This document shows positions 1 to 7,272 of a DNA stretch of 64,000 nt, piece after piece. The notes under the pieces are model-generated. The model worked only from the letters and a program-made list of their open reading frames with translations. It ran no database searches and was not told where the DNA came from. Origin of the DNA: Pseudarthrobacter sp. NamE5 (GTDB taxonomy: Bacteria; Actinomycetota; Actinomycetes; Actinomycetales; Micrococcaceae); contig NZ_VAHO01000010.1 in NCBI RefSeq assembly GCF_005796225.1, positions 62,001 through 126,000 on the forward strand, read 5' to 3'. The position numbers were made by a program, and so were the translations under genes. The stretch's first letter is position 1. Each line of letters starts with the position of its first letter.

Positions 1-420
1 GAAGTTCGGTACCGCCTCAAAGCCGGAGTTCTGGTAAAAGTTCCGTCCGTCCGGCTGGGCCGATCCTGCCTCCGCCTTGATCCGCGTGATGCCCTGCTTG
101 AAGGCTTCGGCCTCCAGGGCGGCCAGGATCGAACTCGCCACGCCTGAACCGCGGGTGTACGGAAGGACGTACAGCCGCTTGATTTCAGCGGTGGTGGCGT
201 CAATCATCCGCAGGCCGCCGCATCCCACGGGCTGGCCCGATCCCTTGTCATAGGCCACGAGGAACACCGCGCAGTCAGCGCCCGACGGCGGCGGGCCGGG
301 TTCGTGGTTCGGCGTTCCGAAACGGGCGTCAAGTTCGGCCTGTTGGGCCCGGCGCAGATCCGCGCCAACAGGGTGGGACCAGGGCACTTGCCGGATGTTC
401 AGCCGCGGGTTGGTCTGCAT
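1..420 (-). CDS. GNAT family N-acetyltransferase (C-terminus cut by window edge)
   Basis: The gene starts at the ATG complementary to 418-420 and 140 codons are visible before it runs off the left edge. The translation begins MQTNPRLNIRQVP and contains the GNAT core: a strand carrying CGGLRMID, then KRLYVLPYTRGSGVASSIL, which is motif A with the acetyl-CoA pyrophosphate loop (R-G-S-G-V-A), and finally NFYQNSGFEAVPNF, the usual motif B ending. GNAT enzymes transfer an acetyl group from acetyl-CoA to an amine; the acceptor cannot be told from sequence. It is divergent from the MarR gene at 574, so the two may share regulation, but nothing proves it. The family call is secure, the substrate unknown. 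Confidence 0.9.
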   Translation of the reverse strand, partial: MQTNPRLNIRQVPWSHPVGADLRRAQQAELDARFGTPNHEPGPPPSGADCAVFLVAYDKGSGQPVGCGGLRMIDATTAEIKRLYVLPYTRGSGVASSILAALEAEAFKQGITRIKAEAGSAQPDGRNFYQNSGFEAVPNF

Positions 421-544
421 TCTGCCTCGATTCGCCGAAGGGTTATGCAGACTTAGGCTAGGAGGAAGCGGTTACGCCGGTGTTTCCAGCCGGTTAGGAC
501 CTCGATAACCTCAAGGAGTGGCTTTTGCCAACTCACTTGGCTGT

Positions 545-567
545 CTAGTTATTAGCTGGTCTAGGAT
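545..567 (+). promoter_or_regulatory. MarR gene promoter with paired CTAG sites
   Basis: A -10 hexamer TAGGAT (562-567) ends 6 nt before the ATG at 574, as expected for a leaderless transcript. Two CTAG tetramers (545-548 and 561-564) frame the region, the second overlapping the -10. CTAG is generally rare in bacterial DNA and four more copies sit at the end of this gene, so this is a plausible autoregulatory MarR site. No -35 is obvious. Confidence 0.5.
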
Positions 568-573
568 GATCCC

Positions 574-1083
574 ATGGGTTCTACGGGTAATGAAGGCTCC
601 GGCTATTGGTACGGGCCGGACGGTCAACTGGATTACAGTGCTGCGGTACTGAAATCCCTGCGCGACTACCGGACTGCCGAAACGGCGGTGCGGCGTTCCA
701 CCCGTGACTCCATGGGCATGGGTGAGACGGATATCCTCGCCCTCCGCTATCTTTTGCGGGTCGAGGCGTCCGGCAAGGCGGTGGTACCCAAGGACATAAG
801 CCAATTCTTGGGGATTACAAGCGCTTCCACAACCTCGCTCATTGACCGCCTGGTGGCCAGCGGCCACGTCCGGCGTGAGGCCCATCCAACTGACCGCCGC
901 TCCGTGGTGGTAGTGCCCACTGTTGAGTCCGACCGGGAGGTCCGTGTCACGCTGGGTTCCATGCATCGGCAGATGATGGCAGTGGCCGAGTCCCTCACCG
1001 CGGATGAAGCCCGGGTCGTCATCGAGTTCCTTGAGCGGATGACGGAAGCGCTTCAGCATGGCCATCATGAAAAAAGTAACTAG
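574..1083 (+). CDS. MarR family transcriptional regulator
   Basis: The product is 169 residues. It has the MarR winged helix-turn-helix: a helix with DILALRYLLR, then VVPKDISQFLGITSASTTSLIDRL (recognition helix region, about residues 70-94) and the wing GHVRREAHPTDRRSVVVVPT (about 96-115). A C-terminal helical dimerisation part follows (VRVTLGSMHRQMMAVAE and onward). MarR proteins are small dimeric repressors, often relieved by phenolic or other small ligands. The start at 574 is favoured by a TAGGAT -10 only 6 nt upstream, which implies leaderless translation. Its stop codon lies inside a symmetric CTAG array that precedes the next operon, so it may regulate both itself and the downstream kinase unit; that link is inference. 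Ligand unknown. Confidence 0.9.
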   Translation: MGSTGNEGSGYWYGPDGQLDYSAAVLKSLRDYRTAETAVRRSTRDSMGMGETDILALRYLLRVEASGKAVVPKDISQFLGITSASTTSLIDRLVASGHVRREAHPTDRRSVVVVPTVESDREVRVTLGSMHRQMMAVAESLTADEARVVIEFLERMTEALQHGHHEKSN

Positions 1084-1105
1084 CCGGACTAGCTAGACGC
1101 ACTAG
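1080..1105. promoter_or_regulatory. symmetric CTAG array (putative operator of the CxC protein/kinase operon)
   Basis: Four CTAG tetramers lie at 1080, 1089, 1093 and 1102, giving the layout CTAG-N5-CTAGCTAG-N5-CTAG, symmetric about 1092.5. The array overlaps the MarR stop codon. Candidate -10 hexamers TATGCT (1113-1118) and TACGAT (1119-1124) follow, so the array covers the expected -35 zone of the promoter for the gene at 1161. This arrangement would suit a repressor site for the upstream MarR protein. Confidence 0.5.
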
Positions 1106-1160
1106 CAATATGTATGCTTACGATTAATCCCGTAATTTCCTGACCTTCGGAGTCGTGAGC

Positions 1161-1481
1161 ATGTTGATGACCTTCACTGAGCTTTTTCCTTCCGGGTCGC
1201 CGGAGTGTGCCACTTTCAACAGCCCCCGGCGCGCCACCGGCACCGTTAGCAGCCCGGCTGTCCACTGCGGAACAACCATGGAACTGGTTACTCCCGCTGT
1301 TGGCCCTGCCGCCGTCGATTACACCTTCGGGCCCGAGGAAACCACCGTTCAGCTTCCGCCTGTATGGCGCTGCGGATGCGGCTTCCAGCTCGACGCCTGG
1401 ATTCAGTCCCCCTACGCTCACGGGCCGCAGGGTGGAGCGGCTGAGCAGGGCGCCCGACATTTCATGGCGCTCTCCGCATGA
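1161..1481 (+). CDS. small uncharacterised protein with a CxC motif, coupled to a Ser/Thr kinase
   Basis: I do not recognise this 106-residue protein. The ATG at 1161 is preferred because GGAG (1149-1152) sits 8 nt upstream; a GTG at 1155 in the same frame is too close to it. Codon third positions are mostly G or C, as in neighbouring genes. The stop overlaps the start of the kinase gene in ATGA (1478-1481), which implies translational coupling. A run WRCGCGFQLDAW near residue 75 gives a CxC pair followed by a hydrophobic/aromatic stretch; no signal peptide or membrane segment is visible. A role linked to the kinase, as substrate or partner, is inference from the overlap only. Confidence 0.65.
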   Translation: MLMTFTELFPSGSPECATFNSPRRATGTVSSPAVHCGTTMELVTPAVGPAAVDYTFGPEETTVQLPPVWRCGCGFQLDAWIQSPYAHGPQGGAAEQGARHFMALSA

Positions 1482-2404
1482 CCTCGTCCAACCCCGCGAC
1501 CCTGCAAGGGCCTGCCGACCTCACTCAGCCCAAGACCGTCGTGGCCGGCCGGTACCAGCTTAGGGACCGCCTGGGCCGCGGCTCACTTGCCGAGGTTTTC
1601 CGCGCCGTGGACCTCGATGGGGGACCGGATGTGGCGGTCAAAGTGGCTGTGGGTGACTCCGCGAAGCACTTTAGCCGGATCAGCAAGGAAGCCGCGGTCC
1701 TGGCGGCCCTGCAGCACCCTTCCATCGTCAGGTTCATCGGCCATGGGGTTGTGCCGGGCGGTACGGCGCTCGCAGGACGTCCCTTCCTGGTGGAGGAGAT
1801 GGCCCTTGGGGGAACCCTCTCCGAGGCCGTCCGCACCACCGCGTACCGGCCCGCCGTTGTGGCAGCCTGGGCCCAGGGGCTCTTTGACGCGCTGGCCCAC
1901 CTTCACAGGCAGGGGCTGGTCCATCGCGACATCAAGCCGGCCAACCTGATGCTGAGCGGCCTGCGCCGGAGCCCTGTGCGCATTATTGATTTCGGCATTG
2001 TGGCCCCTGCCGGTGCAGCTCCAGAGCCCGGAATCTCGTCCGGGACGGTGCACTACATGAGTCCGGAACAGGCATCTGGGGGACCTGCACGTCCGTCCTG
2101 GGACGTGTATGCCATGGGTTTGGTCCTCCTGGAACTCCTCACCGGAACCAAGGCGTTCCCCGGCACGGCGATAGAGTCACTCGTGGCCCGGACCCTGCGG
2201 AGCCCGCACGTTCCGGACTCCCTGGGGCCGGGCTGGTGTTCCTTCCTCCACTCATTGACGGCGATGGACAGCGCAGCGCGCCCGACGGCGGCGGAGGCCG
2301 CGGGCATGGCCGCGCAGCTTGTCCCCGCAGCGGCAGAAGAGGCGTTCAGTCCCTGCCGTAAGATGGCAGTTTTTCCGGCGCGCAGGATCCGGCAGCTTAT
2401 TTAA
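1478..2404 (+). CDS. Hanks-type serine/threonine protein kinase, soluble, kinase domain only
   Basis: The product is 308 residues and almost entirely kinase domain. Visible landmarks are the glycine-rich loop LGRGSLAEVF (32-41), the ATP-binding lysine in VAVK (K55), the catalytic loop HRDIKPANL (149-157), the DFG motif (171-173), the activation segment with SGTVHYMSPEQ, and DVYAMGLVLLELLTG of subdomain IX. No transmembrane helix or PASTA extension follows, unlike the PknB type, so it should be cytoplasmic. It is translated from an ATGA overlap with the small CxC protein upstream. The stop overlaps that of the convergent phosphatase gene in TTAA. The phosphorylation targets cannot be read from sequence. 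Confidence 0.95.
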   Translation: MTSSNPATLQGPADLTQPKTVVAGRYQLRDRLGRGSLAEVFRAVDLDGGPDVAVKVAVGDSAKHFSRISKEAAVLAALQHPSIVRFIGHGVVPGGTALAGRPFLVEEMALGGTLSEAVRTTAYRPAVVAAWAQGLFDALAHLHRQGLVHRDIKPANLMLSGLRRSPVRIIDFGIVAPAGAAPEPGISSGTVHYMSPEQASGGPARPSWDVYAMGLVLLELLTGTKAFPGTAIESLVARTLRSPHVPDSLGPGWCSFLHSLTAMDSAARPTAAEAAGMAAQLVPAAAEEAFSPCRKMAVFPARRIRQLI

Positions 2405-3078
2405 GCCCCTTTGACGTCCCTGCCGGTAGGGTCTTCCGCCGTTGGATCGGCAAGAGCGAGCCCGCCCACGGGGCTCCCATCCCAGTGAATCAGTTTCCAC
2501 CCGCTGTCCGGATCGCCTTCCAAGGCCACGATTCCGGTGTTCGCCAGCACATGCCGCGCGGCGAATTCATGGTCAGCGTCCTCAGCGCGGCGTCCGGCCC
2601 AGGTACGGATGGCCGCACCGTGGCTGACCACCGCGGCCGCCTCGTGTGGCCCGTCAAGCGCACGGTCCACAACCCGGCGGATCGCAGCGTCAAAGCGTTC
2701 AAAAAAGGTATGCCCGTCCGGACCTGCCGGCATTCTTTGGTCAAGGTCCCCGGCGGCCCAGGAAAAAACCGTTCCCATGTACCGCTTGTGGGCTTCGTGG
2801 TCGATCAATTTTTCCAGCGCCCCGGCCTCGATCTCGTGCAGGCCATCAAGCACCTCCACCTCCAGCCCGTGCACGCGGGCAAGCGGCGCCGCCGTGATTT
2901 GAGTCCTGATCAGCGTGGACGCATACAGGGCACCGATGGGCTCTTCGGCAAGCGACCGGGCCATGGCCTCTGCCTGCCGTTCACCCAGCTCCGTTAGCCC
3001 CGGCCCCGGATGCGCCGTATCCAGCTGGCCGAGCACGTTACCGGGGGTCTGTCCGTGGCGGATGAGCAGCAACTTCAT
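2401..3078 (-). CDS. histidine phosphatase family protein (phosphoglycerate mutase-like)
   Basis: The protein starts MKLLLIRHGQTPGN, containing the RHG phosphohistidine motif at the extreme N-terminus, which fixes the ATG complementary to 3076-3078 as the start; an upstream in-frame ATG adds seven residues in front of the fold and is unlikely. The second catalytic histidine is in VVSHGAAIRTW, near residue 160. At 225 residues it has the normal length for branch-1 histidine phosphatases, which remove or move phosphate on small metabolites. The substrate is not predictable. It converges on the kinase gene with a 4-bp tail overlap. Confidence 0.92.
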   Translation of the reverse strand: MKLLLIRHGQTPGNVLGQLDTAHPGPGLTELGERQAEAMARSLAEEPIGALYASTLIRTQITAAPLARVHGLEVEVLDGLHEIEAGALEKLIDHEAHKRYMGTVFSWAAGDLDQRMPAGPDGHTFFERFDAAIRRVVDRALDGPHEAAAVVSHGAAIRTWAGRRAEDADHEFAARHVLANTGIVALEGDPDSGWKLIHWDGSPVGGLALADPTAEDPTGRDVKGA

Positions 3079-3123
3079 GCTTCCAGTTTCCCACCCCATG
3101 GACCGGGGGTGGCCCCGGGAAAG

Positions 3124-3164
3124 ACGAAGGCGCCGGACCCACCCGGGCCCGGCGCCGCCGTCGT
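3124..3164 (-). terminator. hairpin terminator after purB
   Basis: Read on the minus strand, the stem GGCGCCGG (3149-3156) pairs with CCGGCGCC (3129-3136), extended outward by CGAC/GTCG-type pairs, 25 nt beyond the purB stop. The outer arm carries ACGACGGCGGC (3154-3164), a stem sequence seen in three other terminators of this window. No strong U-run follows. Confidence 0.6.
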
Positions 3165-3188
3165 AATTTCCTTGCTGTACCGCGCGGA

Positions 3189-4631
3189 CTACTTGAGGTG
3201 GTCCACCAGCTGGTCCGCGATGCCCGTGTACTTGCCAGGTGTCAGCGCGAGCAGCCGTGCCTCGGCCTCGGGCGAAAGGCCGAGGCTCTGCACGAACTCC
3301 TGCATGCGGGCCGCATCGACGCGCTGGCCGCGGGTGAGGTCCTTGAGGCGTTCGTAGGGATTTTCCATGCCTTCGACGCCGGCGATCGCCTCGGCGCGCA
3401 TGACCATCTGGATCGCTTCGCCCAGCACCTCCCAGTTGGTGTCCAGGTCTCCGGCCAGGACGTCCTCCGCAACGTCAAGGCGCTCCAGGCCCTTGGAGAC
3501 GTTGGAAATCGCCAGCAGTGAGTGGCCGAAGGCCACCCCGATGTTGCGCTGGCTGGAGGAGTCCGTGAGGTCCCGCTGCCAACGGGAGGTGACGAGGGTG
3601 GCGCCCAGGGTGTCCAGCAAGCCGTTGGAGATCTCCAGGTTTGCCTCCGCGTTCTCGAAGCGGATCGGGTTGACCTTGTGCGGCATGGTGGAGGAGCCGG
3701 TGGCGCCGGCAACAGGGATCTGCGCGAAGTAGCCGATGGATATGTAGCTCCAGATGTCCGTGCAGACGTTGTGCAGGATGCGGTTGAACCGGGCGACGTC
3801 GGCGTACAGCTCCGCTTGCCAGTCGTGGCTCTCGATCTGGGTGGTCAGGGGGTTCCAGGTCAGTCCCAGCCCTTCCACGAAGGACTTGGACACCTGCTGC
3901 CAGTCGGCGCCGGGAACGGAAGCAACGTGTGCGGCATAGGTGCCGGTGGCTCCGTTGATCTTGCCCAGGTACTCGGTCTTATCGATCCGGTCCAGCTGGC
4001 GGGTCAGGCGGTGCGCGATCACCGCAAGCTCTTTGCCGAGCGTGGTGGGTGTGGCGGGCTGGCCGTGTGTGCGGGACAGCATGGGGACTGCCCGGTTTTC
4101 GCTGGCCATCGTGCTGATTTGGGCCACCAGGCTGCGTGCTGCGGGCAGCCACACGTCCTCCACAGCACCCTTGATGCCCAGCGCGTAGGACAGGTTGTTG
4201 ATGTCTTCGGACGTGCAGCCGAAGTGCACCATGGCGGTGAGGTTTTCGATGCCGATCGCAGGAAGGCGGCGGCCAATGTAGTACTCAACGGCTTTGACGT
4301 CGTGGACTGTGACGGCCTCGATGTCGGCCAGCTCGGCCACTGAACCGGCGTCGAATTCGGTGACGACTGCGCGCAGCTGGTCCTGCTGCTCCTGCGTCAG
4401 CCTACCGGCGCCCGGGAGCACATTGTTGCTGGTCAGGTGGATGAGCCATTCAACTTCCACTGCCACCCGGTCCCGGTTGAGCGCAGCTTCGGACAGGTAA
4501 TCCACCAGGGGCGCCACGGCGGACTGGTAACGGCCGTCCAGGGGTCCCAGCGCGATTTTATCCGGGGACGCGGCGAGGGCCAAACGTCCTGAGGGCGTAC
4601 GGGTGTCAGCTGTGGCGGCAGTTTCAGGCAT
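3189..4631 (-). CDS. purB: adenylosuccinate lyase
   Basis: This 480-residue enzyme belongs to the fumarase/aspartase superfamily and catalyses two purine steps: SAICAR to AICAR plus fumarate, and adenylosuccinate to AMP plus fumarate. Family landmarks are TSED (140-143), SRTHGQPATP (186-195) and the signature loop GSSTMPHKVNP (312-322) followed by FENAEANL. Opening residues DKIALGPLDGRYQ after a short polar leader are typical of PurB of the 456-residue E. coli kind. GAAAG about 12 nt upstream can serve as ribosome-binding site. It is monocistronic here, with its own terminator. Confidence 0.97.
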   Translation of the reverse strand: MPETAATADTRTPSGRLALAASPDKIALGPLDGRYQSAVAPLVDYLSEAALNRDRVAVEVEWLIHLTSNNVLPGAGRLTQEQQDQLRAVVTEFDAGSVAELADIEAVTVHDVKAVEYYIGRRLPAIGIENLTAMVHFGCTSEDINNLSYALGIKGAVEDVWLPAARSLVAQISTMASENRAVPMLSRTHGQPATPTTLGKELAVIAHRLTRQLDRIDKTEYLGKINGATGTYAAHVASVPGADWQQVSKSFVEGLGLTWNPLTTQIESHDWQAELYADVARFNRILHNVCTDIWSYISIGYFAQIPVAGATGSSTMPHKVNPIRFENAEANLEISNGLLDTLGATLVTSRWQRDLTDSSSQRNIGVAFGHSLLAISNVSKGLERLDVAEDVLAGDLDTNWEVLGEAIQMVMRAEAIAGVEGMENPYERLKDLTRGQRVDAARMQEFVQSLGLSPEAEARLLALTPGKYTGIADQLVDHLK

Positions 4632-4814
4632 GTGCTGATTCTTTCACGAACTCCACCGCGCCCTTAAGCGGCAACCCTTCAGGTTACTTGTCCACATAGC
4701 CGACGGCGGTCCTTCAGCCCAGGGAGGCCCCTCCGTACCGTCGTGGAAAGGGTATGCGGCAGCAGGGAAGGGAAGGGGTGCAGTGGGAACGGTGAAGGCG
4801 GGGTGGAAGCGGCC

Positions 4815-5117
4815 ATGAGCGTCGAGCTTGCAGGCCCGGATCTGCGCAGCGACATGCTGCGCGCCGCCCAGGTGGACCGGCTGGCCGCTCGGGTCGCCGG
4901 CTGCATGGCCAGTGCAGAGGAGGTCTTGGCAGGCTTCACAGAGATACAGCTGCTTCGGTGGGAATCACCGGCTGGGCGGGCCTATCGGGACGCTGTGTCA
5001 CTGCAGGCTGCCGCCCTTCAGCGCTGCCTTGAATCGCTGGGCGCAGCAAGGCTTGCCGTGGAACGGCACAGCCAGGAAACCCTGGCGGCCGGGTGCTCCT
5101 ACAATGGCATGTCCTGA
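4815..5117 (+). CDS. small helical WXG100-like protein
   Basis: The product is 100 residues, MSVELAGPDLRS onward, predicted to be nearly all helical. Two long helices are separated by LLRWESPAGRAYRDAV, which resembles the W-x-G turn of WXG100/ESAT-6 proteins (W-E-S here, with G two residues later). GGTGGAAG upstream supports the ATG at 4815 over an upstream in-frame start. The stop and the next start overlap (TGATG at 5115-5119), so the two genes are translationally coupled. A role as helper or partner of the following hydrolase is inferred. No type VII secretion ATPase is present in the window. Confidence 0.7.
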   Translation: MSVELAGPDLRSDMLRAAQVDRLAARVAGCMASAEEVLAGFTEIQLLRWESPAGRAYRDAVSLQAAALQRCLESLGAARLAVERHSQETLAAGCSYNGMS

Positions 5118-6490
5118 TGGCCGAGGTTACGCCGTCAGGCAGCGGAGGTTCGCTGAGGCTCTCGGGCCCGGCACAGGATGGTCCGCTCATGGTCCGGGGT
5201 GGCGTGGGCGGCATCAGCTTTCAGCTGGAAGAGCTGACGGGCGGCGCAGAAAAGCTGGACCAGCTGGCAGGAAAACTCTCAACTGTTGAGGTCGAGGTCC
5301 GCCGGATCTGGGAGGACCTGATTCCTTTCCACGACCTCCCCAGGTGGACCGGATCGGTTGCTCTGGGCGCGGTGGGCGAGTCGGAGCGGAACCTCAGGGC
5401 GGTGCGGACAGAGCTGGAGGGGATCAGTGGCAGGGTCCGGGCCTGCAGGCAGGAGTATGAGAGGGCCGAATTTCTGGCCGGCGCCGCCAGGTCCATGGGG
5501 CTGGTCAGTCTTGAGGATATCCGCAACTCCTGGTCCAACTTGATGATCACCGGCCGCCCGGACGAGAAGTTTGCGGAAACTCTGGTTGCCCGGTTGGGCA
5601 TGGAAGCGTCGGATATCAAACGGTTGACACAGCAGGAGCGCTGGGGTTCGAAAGGGCCGGACAAGGCGGGAGTGCCCGCGCCATGTCCCCTCGTACTGCG
5701 CCGCGAGGAAACGGTACGTGTTGACCTGGATGCCTCCCCTGCCGGGCTGTTGGAGCGCATCCGGCGGATAGATGCACGCGGTGCGGGTTTCATCGAGGTC
5801 ATCGAGGTACACAACGGGGCGGACAACGCGTTTGTTGTCGTCATCCCGGGTACGCAGCCTGCCCTCCTCGGTGCGGGCGGGGAGAACCCCTTTGACGAGG
5901 CCGGCATAGCGGAAGCAATGTTCAACGGGTCAAGGGAATTGACTCCGGCTGTCCTGCAGGCACTCCGGGAAGCCGGCGCGGAGCAGGGGGACCCCGTGGT
6001 GGCAGTGGGTTACAGCCAGGGCGGCATCCATGCTGTGAACCTGGCTGCGGACCCGCGACTGCTGTCCGAGTATGACCTGCGGTACGTTCTGACGGCAGGT
6101 TCGCCGGTGGCCGGGGTCGACCCGGCCCCGGGAGTCCAGCTGCTGCACCTGGAGCATCGGGCGGACTGGGTGCCCGGCGGTGACGGTGCGCCCAATCCCG
6201 AGACCAGGGACCGGATAACAGTCTCCACCACCAACACGCTGAAGACCGTGGAGGGGGAGGGAGGGCTTGGAATGGGCCACGGGCTCGCCAACTACCAGGA
6301 CGCCGCACGGCGGGTGTCAGCCAGCGATGATCCATCCCTGGTTGCCTCCACCGGGGCGCTGGCCGCCGTGTTGGGAGCAGGCGGCACCGCGACGGCTACG
6401 AGGTTTTCCCTGGCCCGGACACATCCTGCCGCCCCGGTCCCCGCGCAACCTGATCCCCGCAGGCTCGAGCGGGGACATGCGGGGCGGTAG
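5117..6490 (+). CDS. alpha/beta-hydrolase-fold protein with N-terminal helical (WXG-like) domain
   Basis: The 457-residue protein has a helical first half with coiled-coil character (EELTGGAEKLDQLAGKLS, then SERNLRAVRTELEGISGRV), reminiscent of WXG/LXG-type helices. A lipase-like serine hydrolase domain follows. The nucleophile elbow VGYSQGG places the catalytic serine at S300. D350 in EHRADWVP and H388 in GMGHGLANY complete a credible triad in the right order. No signal peptide is seen. The start at 5117 comes from the TGATG overlap with the upstream gene. Substrate unknown. The helical domain plus the WXG-like partner suggest an export-linked or surface-acting esterase, but that is inference. 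Confidence 0.75.
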   Translation: MAEVTPSGSGGSLRLSGPAQDGPLMVRGGVGGISFQLEELTGGAEKLDQLAGKLSTVEVEVRRIWEDLIPFHDLPRWTGSVALGAVGESERNLRAVRTELEGISGRVRACRQEYERAEFLAGAARSMGLVSLEDIRNSWSNLMITGRPDEKFAETLVARLGMEASDIKRLTQQERWGSKGPDKAGVPAPCPLVLRREETVRVDLDASPAGLLERIRRIDARGAGFIEVIEVHNGADNAFVVVIPGTQPALLGAGGENPFDEAGIAEAMFNGSRELTPAVLQALREAGAEQGDPVVAVGYSQGGIHAVNLAADPRLLSEYDLRYVLTAGSPVAGVDPAPGVQLLHLEHRADWVPGGDGAPNPETRDRITVSTTNTLKTVEGEGGLGMGHGLANYQDAARRVSASDDPSLVASTGALAAVLGAGGTATATRFSLARTHPAAPVPAQPDPRRLERGHAGR

Positions 6491-6591
6491 GGAGTCCGGC
6501 GTCGGGCGAGGGGCGGTTTGGTTGGGGTGCCGGTAAGGAAGTGCTGCTAGGGAAGCGCCGATAGGACGGGCGGCTGGGCCTTGAAGCGCAG

Positions 6592-7017
6592 CTACCGGCG
6601 GACTCCGGTGAGCCGGCCGGCCACCAGCGAGATCAGGGTGATGATGATGGCCCCGAGTACCGCCGTCCAGAAGAAGGAATCGATGGAAAAGCGCACCGGA
6701 GTGAACGTGCTGATCCACGCCGTCAGGTACAGCATGGCGGCGCTGATGACGATCGTGAAGAGACCCAGTGTGAGAATCGTGATCGGCAGTGAGAGGAGGC
6801 TGACCAAGGGGCGGATAAAGGCATTGACCAACCCGAAGATCAGGCCGATGAACAGATAGGCCAGAATGCTCCCTGCCACATCTGTTCCCTGCGAGACACC
6901 GCTCCGTGCAACCGCATCTGTTGTTGCCGCAGTGGAGATCTCCAGGCCTGGCAGGATCCAGCTGGCAATCCACAGGGCCAGTCCATTGATGAGGACCCGG
7001 CCAATGAATAAGCGCAT
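6592..7017 (-). CDS. phage holin family membrane protein (PF04020-type)
   Basis: The product is 141 residues starting MRLFIGRVLINGLALWIASWILPGLEI. It contains four hydrophobic segments, with the family's RPLVSLLSLPITILTLGLFTIVISAAMLYLTAW in the middle. That layout matches the four-TM superfamily IV holin-like proteins, widespread in chromosomes and not evidence of a prophage. The upstream in-frame extension is polar and basic and does not fit the family, so the ATG complementary to 7015-7017 was chosen. Function in bacteria is not established. It converges on the hydrolase gene with about 100 bp between. Confidence 0.85.
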   Translation of the reverse strand: MRLFIGRVLINGLALWIASWILPGLEISTAATTDAVARSGVSQGTDVAGSILAYLFIGLIFGLVNAFIRPLVSLLSLPITILTLGLFTIVISAAMLYLTAWISTFTPVRFSIDSFFWTAVLGAIIITLISLVAGRLTGVRR

Positions 7018-7170
7018 GGGCCTATGTTTGCACACCCATTTGGGCCGCGCGGCAGGACAGTTGGCCAGCAGGATTTTTCGGCGCCCGTGCCGGGCTAAGC
7101 AGCTGATGAAGGCACCGTCACGGCAGCGTGACAGCCAGCGCGGTGGAAATGTCAAAGATCAACAAAACCC

Positions 7171-7214
7171 TTGACAGCCGGAAAGCGGTTTCTCATAGTA
7201 GAGAAATCGCTTTC
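7171..7214 (+). promoter_or_regulatory. promoter and twin LacI-type operators of the pectin operon
   Basis: TTGACA (7171-7176) and CATAGT (7194-7199) form a sigma70-like promoter with 17-bp spacing. Two operator-like sequences, GAAAGCGGTTTC (7181-7192) and GAAATCGCTTTC (7203-7214), fit the GAAA-N4-TTTC pattern of LacI-family sites. They are mirror images of each other about ATAGTA, giving 14-bp arms with one mismatch, and lie 22 bp apart, two helical turns. They overlap the spacer, -10 and start point, as a repressor site should. Confidence 0.8.
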
Positions 7215-7272
7215 TTATGTGTCGTGCTGACGGCACCGAAGCGTGGTTCATTCCAATGGAGGAAGAGAGATC

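Noticed and set aside
1207..1563. Alternative 118-codon plus-strand frame over the small CxC protein
   Set aside because: It runs into the kinase gene out of frame, is Pro/Ala/Ser-rich and lacks a ribosome-binding site, while the 1161 frame has one and ends in a clean ATGA overlap.
6592..7017. Holin-like gene as evidence for a prophage
   Set aside because: The family is common as a chromosomal membrane protein and no phage gene, integrase or attachment site is nearby.
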